Source: Paracoccaceae bacterium (GTDB lineage Bacteria > Pseudomonadota > Alphaproteobacteria > Rhodobacterales > Rhodobacteraceae). From it: DNA of 35,347 nt. Positions 25,252-34,173 of the stretch are shown piece after piece (position 1 is the first letter of the stretch; the number at the start of each line of letters is the position of its first letter). The translations under genes were made by a program, and so were the position numbers. The DNA is taken from positions 1-35,347 of the forward strand of contig JAHRVG010000057.1 of assembly GCA_019090795.1 (NCBI GenBank). The letters run 5' to 3'. The notes beneath the pieces are model-generated. The model saw nothing but the letters and a program-made list of their open reading frames with translations, ran no database searches and was not told where the DNA came from.

Positions 25252-26517
25252 ATGGACAGTATTTTGGTGCGGGGCAATGGGCCGCTTAACGGGGTTATCC
25301 CGATTGCAGGGGCGAAAAATGCCTGCCTGACGTTGATGCCCGCGACATTGCTAAGTGACGAGCCACTGACGCTGACCAATGCGCCGCGTTTGTCGGATAT
25401 TAAGACAATGGGCGTATTGCTCGAATCACTGGGGACCGAGGTGTCTAGCCTGGATGAGGGCCGCGTCATGGTTCTTTCCAGTCGCAATGCGGATAATCCG
25501 TTGGCCCACTATGATATCGTGCGCAAAATGCGGGCCTCGAATCTGGTGCTGGGGCCGTTGCTGGCGCGCCATGGCAAAGCGATTGTTTCACTGCCAGGCG
25601 GTTGCGCGATTGGGGCGCGTCCGATGGATATTCACGTCACCGCGCTAGAGGCCATGGGGGCGGTGATTGAGCTCAAAGACGGCTACCTTCATGCCAATGC
25701 CCCAAGCGGTCTAAAGGGAGCGGAAATTGATTTTCACTTTGCCTCTGTCGGAGCCACGGAAAATGTGATGATGGCCGCGACTTTGGCCAAAGGCACCACT
25801 GTGATCAACAATGCCGCGCGCGAGCCGGAGATTATTGACCTTGCCCTTTGCCTGCGTCGCATGGGCGCGCAGATTGAAGGGGATGGCACCTCAACCATTA
25901 CCATTCAGGGGGTTGAACGACTGAACGGCGCAACCCATCCGGTCGTTGCAGATCGGATTGAGCTGGGCACCTATATGCTGGCCCCGGCATTCGCAGGGGG
26001 CGAGGTGGAATTGCTGGGCGGACGCCGTGATCTGGTAGCGGCTTTTTGTGATCGGTTGGAGGCCGCAGGCGTTGAAATTTCCGAAACGCCATCTGGCCTG
26101 AAAGTAGCCCATAAAACCGGACGGGTGCGCGCCGTCGATATTAAAACCGAGCCTTTCCCCGGTTTCCCAACCGATTTGCAGGCGCAGATGATGGCGCTGA
26201 TGTGCACAGCAGATGGGGTTTCCAGATTGGAAGAAACCATCTTTGAAAACCGCTTTATGCATGCACCTGAATTGGTGCGCATGGGGGCGCAGATTGATGT
26301 GCAGGGTGGTACCGCCACGGTGACGGGTGTTGAGCGTCTGCGCGGTGCTCCCGTGATGGCCACTGATTTGCGGGCTTCTGTGTCGCTGATTCTGGCGGGG
26401 CTGGCGGCAGAGGGGGAAACTGTTGTGTCGCGCGTCTACCACCTTGATCGCGGCTATGAGCGGGTCGAGGAAAAACTATCGGCCTGCGGCGCCAATATCG
26501 AGAGGATTTCCGAGTGA
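25252..26517 (+). CDS. murA: UDP-N-acetylglucosamine 1-carboxyvinyltransferase
   Basis: The 421-residue protein is a two-domain EPSP-synthase-like fold. The substrate-binding Lys-Asn is in GAKNACL (Lys22, Asn23), and the catalytic Cys118 sits in the mobile loop [11 protein letters not shown]. Later [14 protein letters not shown] and [11 protein letters not shown] segments are typical of MurA. It transfers enolpyruvate from PEP to UDP-GlcNAc, the first committed step of peptidoglycan synthesis. The Cys at the loop position predicts fosfomycin-alkylatable enzyme. Its TGA overlaps the GTG start of the DUF2948 gene. Confidence 0.97.
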   Translation: MDSILVRGNGPLNGVIPIAGAKNACLTLMPATLLSDEPLTLTNAPRLSDIKTMGVLLESLGTEVSSLDEGRVMVLSSRNADNPLAHYDIVRKMRASNLVLGPLLARHGKAIVSLPGGCAIGARPMDIHVTALEAMGAVIELKDGYLHANAPSGLKGAEIDFHFASVGATENVMMAATLAKGTTVINNAAREPEIIDLALCLRRMGAQIEGDGTSTITIQGVERLNGATHPVVADRIELGTYMLAPAFAGGEVELLGGRRDLVAAFCDRLEAAGVEISETPSGLKVAHKTGRVRAVDIKTEPFPGFPTDLQAQMMALMCTADGVSRLEETIFENRFMHAPELVRMGAQIDVQGGTATVTGVERLRGAPVMATDLRASVSLILAGLAAEGETVVSRVYHLDRGYERVEEKLSACGANIERISE

Positions 26518-26999
26518 GCCAACTGGACGCCAAATTCGAGGATGGAGCCGAGCAGCCCTTGCGCCTGCGGGCACTTGATGTCGAAGATCTGACAGTGATT
26601 TCAGCCGTGTTGCAAGATGCGGTTTTGCCGGTGACAGAACTGTCTTGGCAACCCAGCAAGCGGCGGTTTGCCCTGCTGGCGAACCGGTTTCGCTGGGAGG
26701 ATAAATCGGCTGCAGAGCGTCAGAACCGCCAATTTGAGCGGGTTCAGGCCATGCTTGTGATTGATAATGTTGAGAAAATTTCCTCTAGCGGCGTTGATCT
26801 GAAGAATAAAGAGCAGGTTTTGTCACTGCTTTCCCTTGTGTTTGAATCGGGTGATGATGGCGCTGGCCGTGTTGTGTTCACGCTGGCAGGGGATGGGGCA
26901 ATTGCCTGTTTGGTAGAGTGTCTGGACCTGAGCCTGACCGATGTGACCCGCCCGTACAATGCGCCCTCCAAGGCGGCCCCCGAACATGACCTTTCATAA
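26514..26999 (+). CDS. DUF2948 family protein
   Basis: The 161-residue protein matches DUF2948, a family I know mainly from alphaproteobacteria between murA and hisD. Visible features are [23 protein letters not shown] at the start, then [22 protein letters not shown] and, near the end, [20 protein letters not shown]. No catalytic motif or membrane segment is seen. It starts with GTG at 26514, inside GTGA with the murA stop (4-bp overlap), so it is translationally coupled to murA. Function is unknown. Confidence 0.85.
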   Translation: MSQLDAKFEDGAEQPLRLRALDVEDLTVISAVLQDAVLPVTELSWQPSKRRFALLANRFRWEDKSAAERQNRQFERVQAMLVIDNVEKISSSGVDLKNKEQVLSLLSLVFESGDDGAGRVVFTLAGDGAIACLVECLDLSLTDVTRPYNAPSKAAPEHDLS

Positions 27000-27008
27000 G
27001 GCGCAGAA

Positions 27009-28325
27009 ATGCCGATTTTCCTAAACTCCCACGATGCCGGTTTTGAGGCGCAATTCCAGACCTTTCTGGGGTCTAAACGCGAATCTGATAGTGATGTCGA
27101 TCAAATCGTGGCCGGGATCATTTCCGATGTTCAATCGCGCGGTGATGCGGCGGTTCTGGATCTGACTGCCAAGTTTGATCGTCTGCAGCTAACGCCCGAA
27201 ACGCTAGTGTTTTCACCCGCAGAAATGAATGCCGAGATCGCCAAAGTGCCTGCACCAGAGGCAGCGGCGTTGGAACTAGCGGCAGAGCGGATTCGCGCTT
27301 ATCATGAGAGGCAACTGCCCGAGGATGCCTGGTGGCAGGATGACAGTGGCGCGTGGCTGGGCTGGCGCTGGTCAGCGGTTGAACGCGCGGGGCTGTATGT
27401 GCCCGGCGGGCTGGCGTCCTATCCGTCATCCGTGTTGATGAACGCAATCCCCGCCAGCGTGGCAGGGGTGGAAAACCTGATCATTTGCGCCCCGACACCG
27501 GATGGTAAAGTTAACCCGCTGGTATTGCTGGCGGCGCGGTTGTCGGGGGTTGAAACCGTCTATCGTATCGGCGGCGCACAGGCGATCGCCGCGATGGCTT
27601 ACGGCACGCAAACCATTCATAAAGTGGATAAAATCACGGGTCCTGGCAATGCCTTTGTGGCGGCGGCCAAGCGGCGGGTCTACGGGGTGGTTGGCATCGA
27701 CATGATCGCGGGCCCATCCGAAATTCTGGTGATTGCCGACAAGGACAACAACCCCGATTGGATCGCGGTTGATCTGCTGTCACAGGCCGAACACGACGAA
27801 AGCGCCCAGTCGATTCTGATTACTGATGACGCCGGTTTTGGCCAGCAGGTAGTCGCGGCGGTAGAGCACCAGTTACTCACCTTGGAGCGGCGCGAGATTG
27901 CCCGTGCTAGCTGGCATGATTTCGGGGCGGTTATTGTGGTCTCTGATTTGGACGAGGCCGCGCGCCTGTCTGATCGCATTGCGCCGGAACACCTTGAGCT
28001 TTGCGTGGCAAGTGCCGAAGAATACAGTAAAAAAATACGCCACGCAGGCGCAATATTCATTGGTGCCTGGACGCCAGAGGCGGTTGGCGATTACGTTAGC
28101 GGCCCTAACCACGTCTTACCGACAGCGCGTTCGGCGCGGTTTTCCTCCGGCCTTTCGGTGCTCGATTTCATGAAACGTACCACTTTGGCACAACTGACGC
28201 CTGATGCGTTGAACACCATCGGACCGGCGGCTGAAACTTTGGCAAAATCAGAGAGCCTGCAAGCGCATGGCCTGTCGGTACGCGTACGCCTGGATCAAAT
28301 AAACAGCGGACGGAACAATGGCTGA
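27009..28325 (+). CDS. hisD: Histidinol dehydrogenase
   Basis: The 438-residue protein has the HisD signatures: VPGGLASYPSSVLMNAIPA (NAD and substrate region), KITGPGNAFVAAAKR, DMIAGPSEILV, the QAEHDE zinc-binding segment, the catalytic pair Glu327-His328 in IAPEHLEL, and SGPNHVLPT near the C-terminus. It oxidises L-histidinol to L-histidine in two NAD+ steps. It lies 9 bp after DUF2948 and overlaps the UPF0262 start by 8 bp. No other his genes are present, which is normal for this alphaproteobacterial gene order. Confidence 0.97.
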   Translation: MPIFLNSHDAGFEAQFQTFLGSKRESDSDVDQIVAGIISDVQSRGDAAVLDLTAKFDRLQLTPETLVFSPAEMNAEIAKVPAPEAAALELAAERIRAYHERQLPEDAWWQDDSGAWLGWRWSAVERAGLYVPGGLASYPSSVLMNAIPASVAGVENLIICAPTPDGKVNPLVLLAARLSGVETVYRIGGAQAIAAMAYGTQTIHKVDKITGPGNAFVAAAKRRVYGVVGIDMIAGPSEILVIADKDNNPDWIAVDLLSQAEHDESAQSILITDDAGFGQQVVAAVEHQLLTLERREIARASWHDFGAVIVVSDLDEAARLSDRIAPEHLELCVASAEEYSKKIRHAGAIFIGAWTPEAVGDYVSGPNHVLPTARSARFSSGLSVLDFMKRTTLAQLTPDALNTIGPAAETLAKSESLQAHGLSVRVRLDQINSGRNNG

Positions 28326-28806
28326 ATTATCCCACCTCACCCATATCGAACTGGATGATACCGGCTTGCCCGCCCCCAGCTCAGACATACAGCGCGAACG
28401 TAAGGTGGCGCTATTTGATCTGATGGAAGAAAATGTCTTTGGACTGCCCAACCGAGGTGACAAGGAAACACCGGAGGGTCCATATCATCTGTTCATATCT
28501 GTCAAAGATCGCCGGTTGGTGCTGGATATACGCACCGAGAACGGTTCTCCGGCAGCCGAATTCCACCTCTCTGTGTCGCCGCTCAAACAGGTGATCAAGG
28601 ATTACTTCCAGATTTATGAGAGCTACGTTGACGCGGTAAAACGCCTGCCCGCTGCCCAGATTGAGGCAATCGACATGGGGCGGCGCGGTATTCACGACGA
28701 GGGTTCGCGCCAGCTGATGGAGCGTATTGAGGGCAAAATTAACACCGATCTGGCCACCGCGCGGCGTTTGTTTACGCTGGTCTGCGTATTGCACATGCGG
28801 GGCTAG
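28318..28806 (+). CDS. UPF0262 family protein
   Basis: The 162-residue protein has the features of UPF0262: an early HIELDDTGLPAPSSDIQRER, FDLMEENVF, PYHLFISVKDRRLVLDIR, then FHLSVSPLKQVIKDYFQIYESY and AIDMGRRGIHDEGS. The family is confined largely to alphaproteobacteria and has no known function. No signal peptide or catalytic motif is evident. The ATG overlaps the end of hisD by 8 bp, and the next gene begins 8 bp after its stop. Confidence 0.9.
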   Translation: MAELSHLTHIELDDTGLPAPSSDIQRERKVALFDLMEENVFGLPNRGDKETPEGPYHLFISVKDRRLVLDIRTENGSPAAEFHLSVSPLKQVIKDYFQIYESYVDAVKRLPAAQIEAIDMGRRGIHDEGSRQLMERIEGKINTDLATARRLFTLVCVLHMRG

Positions 28807-28814
28807 GGCAGGGG

Positions 28815-29261
28815 ATGGCCACATCTAACCCAACTTCTGTGTTGTTTTGCTGTGATCATAATTCGATCCGCTCGCCCATGGCCGAGGGCTTACTCAAACA
28901 GCATGTAGGTACGAAAATTTTTGTGCAATCTGCGGGGGTCAAGGGGGATATGGACATCGACGGCTTTACCATCGCAGTTTGCCGTGAGGTCGGGGTGGAG
29001 CTGTCACGCCATCGGGTGCGGACTTTCGACGATATGATGCAATGGGGCGATGATCTGGATAGCTATGATTTGATCGTGGCTCTCTCACCTGCTTCTCAGC
29101 GCCGCGCGCTGGAATACACACGCTTCCATGCGCTTGAGGTAGAATACTGGCCAACTATGGATCCGTCGGGATTCGGGGATGATCGCGAAGCAAAGATGGA
29201 ACGGTATCGGCAACTGCGCGAGCAGTTGAGTGCGCGGATCAAGGCACGTTTCCCCCAGTAA
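28815..29261 (+). CDS. Low-molecular-weight protein tyrosine phosphatase-like protein
   Basis: The 148-residue protein has the LMW-PTP/arsenate reductase fold. The P-loop is Cys13-DHNSI-Arg19 followed by Ser-Pro, giving CX5R with the conserved Asn16. The general-acid loop is [12 protein letters not shown]. It departs from the usual CxGNxCRSP loop, with His15 in place of Gly, and has a second Cys at 12. It may be a phosphatase, an arsenate reductase-like enzyme, or a binding protein; the conserved Cys, Arg and Asp argue for activity. It ends the murA-hisD-UPF0262 run, with a 155-bp gap before infA. Confidence 0.82.
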   Translation: MATSNPTSVLFCCDHNSIRSPMAEGLLKQHVGTKIFVQSAGVKGDMDIDGFTIAVCREVGVELSRHRVRTFDDMMQWGDDLDSYDLIVALSPASQRRALEYTRFHALEVEYWPTMDPSGFGDDREAKMERYRQLREQLSARIKARFPQ

Positions 29262-29416
29262 TCGGCATGTTTTCTGACCATATTCCCACAGAATCACTCC
29301 ATTTCGCCACCAATCCAAGCAAATCCCAGATTCCACTTGAGTTTTTTCTTTTTGAGGCCCATGAAACACCCGCGTTTGGGGAGTCCCCCGAACAACCACA
29401 AAATTGCGGAGCAAAC

Positions 29417-29635
29417 ATGGCCAAAGAAGAACTTCTCGAATTCGATGGTGTCGTTGTCGAGCTACTGCCGAATGCGACATTTCGGGTGGAGCTGGAGAAC
29501 GGCCATGAAATTATCGCCCATACGGCGGGCAAAATGCGCAAGAACCGGATCAGGGTTCTGGCTGGTGACAAGGTTCAGGTGGAAATGACACCCTACGACC
29601 TGTCCAAGGGCCGCATCAACTACCGCTATAAATAA
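29417..29635 (+). CDS. infA: Translation initiation factor IF-1
   Basis: The 72-residue S1/OB-fold protein starts [20 protein letters not shown], the standard length and sequence of bacterial IF-1, and ends GRINYRYK. It occupies the ribosomal A site during initiation with IF-2 and IF-3. An in-frame longer start at 29267 adds a 50-residue leader with no conservation to the family and is rejected. GGAG lies just upstream of the ATG. The 155-bp gap before it probably contains its own promoter. The maf gene begins at the base after the stop. Confidence 0.97.
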   Translation: MAKEELLEFDGVVVELLPNATFRVELENGHEIIAHTAGKMRKNRIRVLAGDKVQVEMTPYDLSKGRINYRYK

Positions 29636-30214
29636 ATGCAACTGGTTCTCGGGTCTGCCAGCCCACGCCGTGCCGAGCTGCTGGCGCAGATCGGTGTTAT
29701 TCCTTGCGCGGTGCGTCCTGCTGATATTGACGAGACCCCGCATAAAGACGAGCTCCCCCGTGCCTATGCCCGCCGTCTGTCGGTGGAAAAGGTGCGCGCG
29801 GTCGGCGCGGACCCAGACACGGCGGTGCTCTGTGCGGATACCGTCGTGGCCGTTGGGCGGCGCATTCTGGGCAAACCTGCGGATTGCGATCAGGCACACG
29901 CCTACCTCAAATTACTGTCTGGGCGTCGCCACCGGGTGATTACCGGAGTGGCGCTGAAGCTCGCCCAGCAGGTCTGGCAACGGGATGTGTTGACATCGGT
30001 GCAATTCAAACGCTTGTCGGAGGCGGAGATCGCCGCATACCTAGCCTGTGGCGAATGGCAGGGCAAGGCGGGCGGTTACGCCATTCAGGGCAGGGGGGCT
30101 ATGTTCATTCCAGCCATTAACGGTTCTTACACCAATGTTGTCGGCTTGCCTTTGGCGGAAACGGCGGCAATGCTTACAGGGGCTGGTTTTGATGTTTTGG
30201 GGGCAATGACATGA
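29636..30214 (+). CDS. maf: Maf-family nucleoside triphosphate pyrophosphatase
   Basis: The 192-residue protein has the Maf signature [18 protein letters not shown] at the N-terminus, then [35 protein letters not shown] and [29 protein letters not shown]. Maf proteins hydrolyse dTTP/UTP or modified nucleotides such as m7GTP to monophosphates. The order infA-maf-RNase E/G is conserved in alphaproteobacteria. The ATG follows the infA stop directly (TAAATG), and its TGA overlaps the next start (ATGA). Confidence 0.93.
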   Translation: MQLVLGSASPRRAELLAQIGVIPCAVRPADIDETPHKDELPRAYARRLSVEKVRAVGADPDTAVLCADTVVAVGRRILGKPADCDQAHAYLKLLSGRRHRVITGVALKLAQQVWQRDVLTSVQFKRLSEAEIAAYLACGEWQGKAGGYAIQGRGAMFIPAINGSYTNVVGLPLAETAAMLTGAGFDVLGAMT

Positions 30215-31263
30215 AAAAAGGCCGTATCGTTTTTCTGGATCAGATAGAGGGGCGCGATTGTGCCGCGCTGGTGCAAGATGGTGTTTTGCACGACTTGATC
30301 ATTGCACCACTAAATGACCCGCGCGCCCAGCCCGAAGCCATCTACCGTGCGAAAGTCATGCGCCCGATGAAGGGCCAGCACGGCGTAACTGTGGATCTGG
30401 GGCAAGGTCAAACCGGTTTTCTGAAACAGGCCAAAGGCCTGTCGCCCGGTCAAATGCTGCTGGTGCAGGTCGCCACCCACGCCGAGCGATCCAAATCACC
30501 CCCCGTGACGACAAAACTGCTGTTCAAGAGCCGCTATGCCATTTTGACACCTGATGCGCCCGGTCTAAATATCGCGCGCAAAATCCGGGACGATGATGAA
30601 CGGGATCGCTTGATGGAAGTGGCCCATGAAGCTTTGCACGGTGCCGACAAATCGCTGGGCCTGATCCTGCGTTCTGCCTGTGAGGGGATCGACAGGGACA
30701 CCCTTTTCGATGACATTTCAGACATGCGCCAACTGGCCGAGGGTGTGCTGGATGATGCTGGCGACAAGGCCGAACTGCTTTTGGTGGCACCGGTCCCTGC
30801 GACCCGCGCCTGGCGCGACTGGGGTGAACCGGAACCCGATGAGGTGGTGCAGTCAGAGGGTTCGATGGAACTGGTTGGCGTGCGCGACCTTATTGACGAA
30901 CTGTATCAACCACTTGCCCCCCTTCCTGCGGGGGCTTCGATGATTATCGAGCCGACCTCGGCATTGATTGCGGTGGATGTGAACACCGGCAGTGATGCCT
31001 CACTCGGGGCAGGGCTCAAGGCCAATATAGCCACCGCTCGCGACCTGCCGCGCCAGTTGCGCCTGCGTGGGCTTGCGGGACAGATCGTGATTGATTTTGC
31101 GCCTATGCCCCGCAAGGATCGCCGCGCGCTGGAGCAAGCCCTCAGCCGCAGCCTGCGCCTAGATGGCATAGAAACCATCCTTGTGGGCTGGACACCGCTG
31201 GGCCATTTTGAGCTGCAAAGGAAACGCGAACGCATTCCGCTTTCAGAGGTGCTGCCCCAATGA
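30211..31263 (+). CDS. Ribonuclease E/G family protein, short form without zinc link
   Basis: The 350-residue protein starts with an S1-like region (residues ~30-100, [16 protein letters not shown]), followed by the 5' sensor/RNase H-like region and the DNase I-like catalytic part. The two catalytic Asp are Asp256 in VDVNTG and Asp295 in IDFAPM, matching D303 and D346 of E. coli RNase E. It stops at [12 protein letters not shown], exactly before the CPxC zinc link and small domain that RNase E and RNase G need to form dimers and tetramers. RNase G of E. coli has 489 residues. Role: rRNA maturation or mRNA decay, probably in a different oligomeric state. The start overlaps maf by 4 bp and its stop overlaps yacG by 4 bp. 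Confidence 0.88.
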   Translation: MKKGRIVFLDQIEGRDCAALVQDGVLHDLIIAPLNDPRAQPEAIYRAKVMRPMKGQHGVTVDLGQGQTGFLKQAKGLSPGQMLLVQVATHAERSKSPPVTTKLLFKSRYAILTPDAPGLNIARKIRDDDERDRLMEVAHEALHGADKSLGLILRSACEGIDRDTLFDDISDMRQLAEGVLDDAGDKAELLLVAPVPATRAWRDWGEPEPDEVVQSEGSMELVGVRDLIDELYQPLAPLPAGASMIIEPTSALIAVDVNTGSDASLGAGLKANIATARDLPRQLRLRGLAGQIVIDFAPMPRKDRRALEQALSRSLRLDGIETILVGWTPLGHFELQRKRERIPLSEVLPQ

Positions 31264-31442
31264 GCTGCCCAATCTGCAAAAAAGACCCCGCTCCCCAATA
31301 TCGCCCTTTCTGCAGCAAGCGCTGTGCCGACGTTGATCTGGCCAAATGGCTGAACGGAAGCTACGCAATTCCTGCTGCTGGCACGGATGAAGAAGACGGG
31401 GTTTCTTCAGATTTACTCCCAATGCAGCCAAAGTTGCATTAA
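31260..31442 (+). CDS. yacG: YacG family zinc-binding protein (DNA gyrase inhibitor)
   Basis: The 60-residue protein has a Cys4 zinc knuckle: Cys3-Pro-Ile-Cys6 and Cys18-Ser-Lys-Arg-Cys22. An RCADVDLAKWLNGSYAIP segment, typical of YacG, and an acidic tail follow. E. coli YacG binds GyrB and blocks DNA binding. The ATGA overlap with the RNase gene couples their translation. Alternatively it may act with the RNase (see findings). It is the last gene before tRNA-Phe. Confidence 0.9.
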   Translation: MSCPICKKDPAPQYRPFCSKRCADVDLAKWLNGSYAIPAAGTDEEDGVSSDLLPMQPKLH

Positions 31443-31515
31443 TCCAATTTTCCCCCTTGCCAGTCGCCAACCCCTATCATAGAAGGCGCGGACCCAAGGT
31501 AACAACCTTGCCCGT

Positions 31516-31590
31516 GCCCGGGTAGCTCAGGGGTAGAGCAGTGGACTGAAAATCCTCGTGTCGGTGGTTCAAATCCGCCCCCGGGCACCA
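31516..31590 (+). tRNA. tRNA-Phe (anticodon GAA)
   Basis: The 75-base gene has an encoded CCA. The acceptor stem GCCCGGG/CCCGGGC is perfect, the D arm contains TAGCTCAGGGGTAGAGC, and the anticodon stem GGACT/AATCC region has loop CTGAAAA with anticodon GAA. The T arm carries GGTTCAAATCC. It lies 73 bp after yacG. Genes beyond it look unlike the preceding housekeeping block, and tRNA 3' ends are frequent integration sites, but I see no repeat of its 3' end later in the window. Confidence 0.95.
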
Positions 31591-31738
31591 TTTAAACTAA
31601 ACAATTACAATGGCTTGTGTAAAATTATCTATTTATCAGTGAGCGCGTATATTTACTTGGGTGCCGATTGGGTGTCATTTGCTCAAAATTAAGTTTGGCA
31701 TTTGCCAGTAGCATTCAAGAATGCTTAGTACAGGAACG

Positions 31739-31776
31739 GCCCTTTGCGGACATTAAAGGTCGTCGCGGCAAAGGGC
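31739..31776. repeat. Inverted repeat in the 284-bp gap after tRNA-Phe
   Basis: Perfect 9-bp arms, GCCCTTTGC (31739-31747) and GCAAAGGGC (31768-31776), enclose 20 bases. No T-tract follows. The rest of the gap (31591-31874) holds no open reading frame that I can support. The sequence around 31740-31830 has the look of a degenerate dispersed element rather than a promoter. Confidence 0.4.
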
Positions 31777-31874
31777 TGCTCTTGAGCCCAAAACGCTGAT
31801 TGTTGCGACGGAACTGAATGCCCGAAAATGTAACAAATTTCTTCATTTCTCTGGAAATTGGGGTTCACAAACCT

Positions 31875-32489
31875 TCAGTCCTGCGGGTTTTGGACCGCAA
31901 GTTTGGCCTCAAGTTCCGCGATTTTGGATTGAAGTGACAATATGTGTTGATCCACCTCAGCTTGTGTAAAACGGGGGGAAATGTACTGGGGGCAATTCCA
32001 GTCAAATGCCTCGATAGAAATCAGAAAAACACGTTCCGTTCGCGCCTGATGCCTATCGTCTAACGATAGTTTTTGCAGGGTGCCCTGCTCAGAAGCATCG
32101 AGCGTGCGGACTCTGCCCAACAGCTTGAGGCGGGTTTTGTTTGGGTAATCCATGAAGAACAGCGACACGCGGTCATTCTGGCTCAGGTTTCCGGCACTCA
32201 CATATTGTCGGTTGCCTCGAAAGTCAGCAAATCCCAGTGTCTTGTCGTCAATGATCTTTACAAATCCGGTCGGGCCGCCGCGATGTTGCACATATGGCCA
32301 GCCCGTTTCACTGACGGTTGCCAAGTAAAAGCTGTCGCGCGCAGCAATAAACTGGGCCTCGTTTGGCCCAAGAATATCGTTGTAATCATCACCGGTTTCC
32401 ATTCGGGCGTACGATTTGCGCGACCCTTGTTCGGACTGGAAATTTTTCACAGCGTCTGTGAAGGCGAGGTCGGCGAATTTGTGTCCCAT
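31875..32489 (-). CDS. Pyridoxamine 5'-phosphate oxidase-family (PPOX) flavin-binding protein
   Basis: The 204-residue protein has the FMN-binding split barrel: FIAARDSFYLATVSETGWPYVQHRGGP near residue 47 and TLGFADFRGNRQYVSAGNLSQNDRVSLFFMDY are typical of PPOX proteins. The C-terminal ~30 residues form a probable coiled coil (QAEVDQHILSLQSKIAELEA). Such proteins reduce or oxidise small molecules with FMN or F420; many have no known substrate. The start at 32489 has AAGGAC upstream. It is the last gene of a three-gene minus-strand operon, 27 bp after DUF1348. Confidence 0.8.
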   Translation of the reverse strand: MGHKFADLAFTDAVKNFQSEQGSRKSYARMETGDDYNDILGPNEAQFIAARDSFYLATVSETGWPYVQHRGGPTGFVKIIDDKTLGFADFRGNRQYVSAGNLSQNDRVSLFFMDYPNKTRLKLLGRVRTLDASEQGTLQKLSLDDRHQARTERVFLISIEAFDWNCPQYISPRFTQAEVDQHILSLQSKIAELEAKLAVQNPQD

Positions 32490-32516
32490 CTTGTGGGTCC
32501 TTTCAATTTGACGTTT

Positions 32517-32984
32517 CTACAGGCCGAGGTCGGACAATTCGGGATGGTCGGCTGGGCGGGGGCCTTGAGGCCACAGAAATTTCCGTTCATTTTCGGCAAT
32601 GCGCAGATCATTGATGCTGGCGAACCGAGTTTGCATTAGCCCGTTGGCATCAAACTCCCAGTTTTCGTTTCCGAAAGAGCGACACCAAGCTCCATCACTG
32701 CCTTGCCATTCATAAGCAAAACGAACGGCAATCCGGTTGTTGGTGAAAGCCCAAAGCTCTTTGATCAGGCGGTATTGATGTTCTCGCGACCATTTTTCGG
32801 CCAGAAAACTCTGGATTTCAATGCGACCTTTGGGAAAGGCCGCGCGATTTCGCCATGTGCTGTCGATTGTGTAGGCCAGTGATACCTTCTCAGAGTCTCT
32901 GGAATTCCACGCGTCCTCAGCAAGACGAATTTTCTGGATTGCGGTTTCTTTTGTAAATGGGGGCAATGGATGGCGTGCGGGCAT
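32517..32984 (-). CDS. DUF1348 (SnoaL/NTF2-like) family protein
   Basis: The 155-residue protein fits DUF1348 well: [18 protein letters not shown], then [13 protein letters not shown], a conserved RLIKELWAF segment, [10 protein letters not shown], and the [13 protein letters not shown] and ASINDL endings. The fold is a cone-shaped NTF2-like alpha+beta barrel that usually binds a small hydrophobic ligand. No catalytic role is established. A GGAGAG ribosome site precedes the ATG at 32984. It sits 59 bp after the hydrolase gene and 27 bp before the PPOX gene. Confidence 0.88.
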   Translation of the reverse strand: MPARHPLPPFTKETAIQKIRLAEDAWNSRDSEKVSLAYTIDSTWRNRAAFPKGRIEIQSFLAEKWSREHQYRLIKELWAFTNNRIAVRFAYEWQGSDGAWCRSFGNENWEFDANGLMQTRFASINDLRIAENERKFLWPQGPRPADHPELSDLGL

Positions 32985-33043
32985 GTTGCTCTCCGGTATT
33001 AAGGGGCGGGCGGTGCAAGCAGCAGAACCTGCACCGAATTTGC

Positions 33044-34045
33044 TTATTTCGTCAAGTTTCTGGACAGGAAGGTCCGGATCGCTGCCGCAACTTCCGGGCC
33101 ATGGGATTCAAGAATGAAGTGACCAGCGTCAATCAGGTGCAGTTCTGCATCAGGCAAGTCTCGCAGGTACGGTGTCGCGCCTTCGGCCGGGAAGATGTGG
33201 TCGTTCTCTCCCCAAACAATCAACGTCGGCGGCTGCAATGTCCGGAAGAATTCCTGAAAGTCGGGATACAGGTCAACATTCGTGCGGTAATCGTAAAACA
33301 GGTCCAGCTGGATTTCTTGATTACCCGGGCGATCAAGATACGCTTGGTCAAGCATCCAGGCATCGGGGCTGATGCGGCTGAGATGGGTTTCGGGCACACC
33401 GTGCGTGTACTGCCATTCTGTCGCGCCAACGTTCAGGAAGCCACGCAGGGGTTCGCGATTCTCGTCAGTTGCATCGGTCCAGTAATTCCGAAACACATCC
33501 CAAAATTCCAGCAGACCTTCTTCATATGCATTCCCGTTTTGAATGATCAGGGCTTCGATGGCGTGGGGCTCTCGCAATGCCAAGCGATACCCGACGGGTG
33601 CTCCGTAATCCATCACATACATGCTGTAGGATGTAAGTTCCAAAGTATCGGTAAAGCCGTCCATCAGGTCTGCGTATTTGGCAAAACTGTACTCAAACTC
33701 AGTTGGATCAGGCATCGAACTGCGCCCAAACCCAGGATAATCGGGCGCAATCACATGGTAGCTGTCTGCCAATTCAGGAATGAGATCACGGTACTGTTGG
33801 GACGACGTGGGAAAGCCATGCAACAACAGCAAAGTAGGCGCATCTGCATTTCCGGCTTCCCGGTAGAAAATGTCCTGCCCGTCAATGTTCACGGTGTTGT
33901 AGCGAACAGCGGTCTCGCCAGCGTCAGCGAGCGCGGCAGGGGAAGTCACAGTCTCTGCTGCAGAGGTTGTTGTTGCGTATGGCACCGACAGCGCCAAAGT
34001 GATGAGGCCGGACAACAAGGTCGGTTTGATAGTGTTTAGTTTCAT
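33044..34045 (-). CDS. Exported alpha/beta hydrolase with Asp nucleophile (epoxide hydrolase/haloalkane dehalogenase-like)
   Basis: The 333-residue protein has a Sec signal peptide (about residues 1-30, ending TTTSAAE). The alpha/beta-hydrolase core carries the oxyanion motif LLLLHGFP (His76-Pro79). The nucleophile elbow is YVMDYGAP with Asp146 instead of Ser, as in epoxide hydrolases and haloalkane dehalogenases. The acid is Asp282 (WGENDHIF) and the base His309 (DAGHF). A cap region lies between about residues 165 and 245. It should act in the periplasm or outside. The substrate is unknown; epoxide, halide or lactone-type compounds are possible. The start ATG at 34045 has AAAGGAC upstream. 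It is the first gene of the operon and divergent from the LysR regulator. Confidence 0.85.
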   Translation of the reverse strand: MKLNTIKPTLLSGLITLALSVPYATTTSAAETVTSPAALADAGETAVRYNTVNIDGQDIFYREAGNADAPTLLLLHGFPTSSQQYRDLIPELADSYHVIAPDYPGFGRSSMPDPTEFEYSFAKYADLMDGFTDTLELTSYSMYVMDYGAPVGYRLALREPHAIEALIIQNGNAYEEGLLEFWDVFRNYWTDATDENREPLRGFLNVGATEWQYTHGVPETHLSRISPDAWMLDQAYLDRPGNQEIQLDLFYDYRTNVDLYPDFQEFFRTLQPPTLIVWGENDHIFPAEGATPYLRDLPDAELHLIDAGHFILESHGPEVAAAIRTFLSRNLTK

Positions 34046-34129
34046 ATCTGAGTCCTTTGGTTTGTGCCGCTAAACAGGAAGGGTTCCTGCGGCGTCTGAA
34101 CAACAGATAACGCCCATTGAAACTTGGAA

Positions 34130-34151
34130 GAATTCTGATATTTGTAAATTC
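34130..34151. promoter_or_regulatory. Candidate LysR operator between the hydrolase operon and the regulator gene
   Basis: GAATT-N12-AATTC is a dyad within the 128-bp intergenic region, ending 22 bp before the LysR start codon. The placement suits autoregulation and control of the divergent operon. LysR sites usually show a T-N11-A core, which this approximates. Confidence 0.3.
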
Positions 34152-34173
34152 ATTATTGCAAAAAGTGGAATAA

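Noticed and set aside
29267-29416. Upstream extension of infA
   Set aside because: IF-1 is 72 residues from the ATG at 29417, with a ribosome site; the extension has no similarity to the family.
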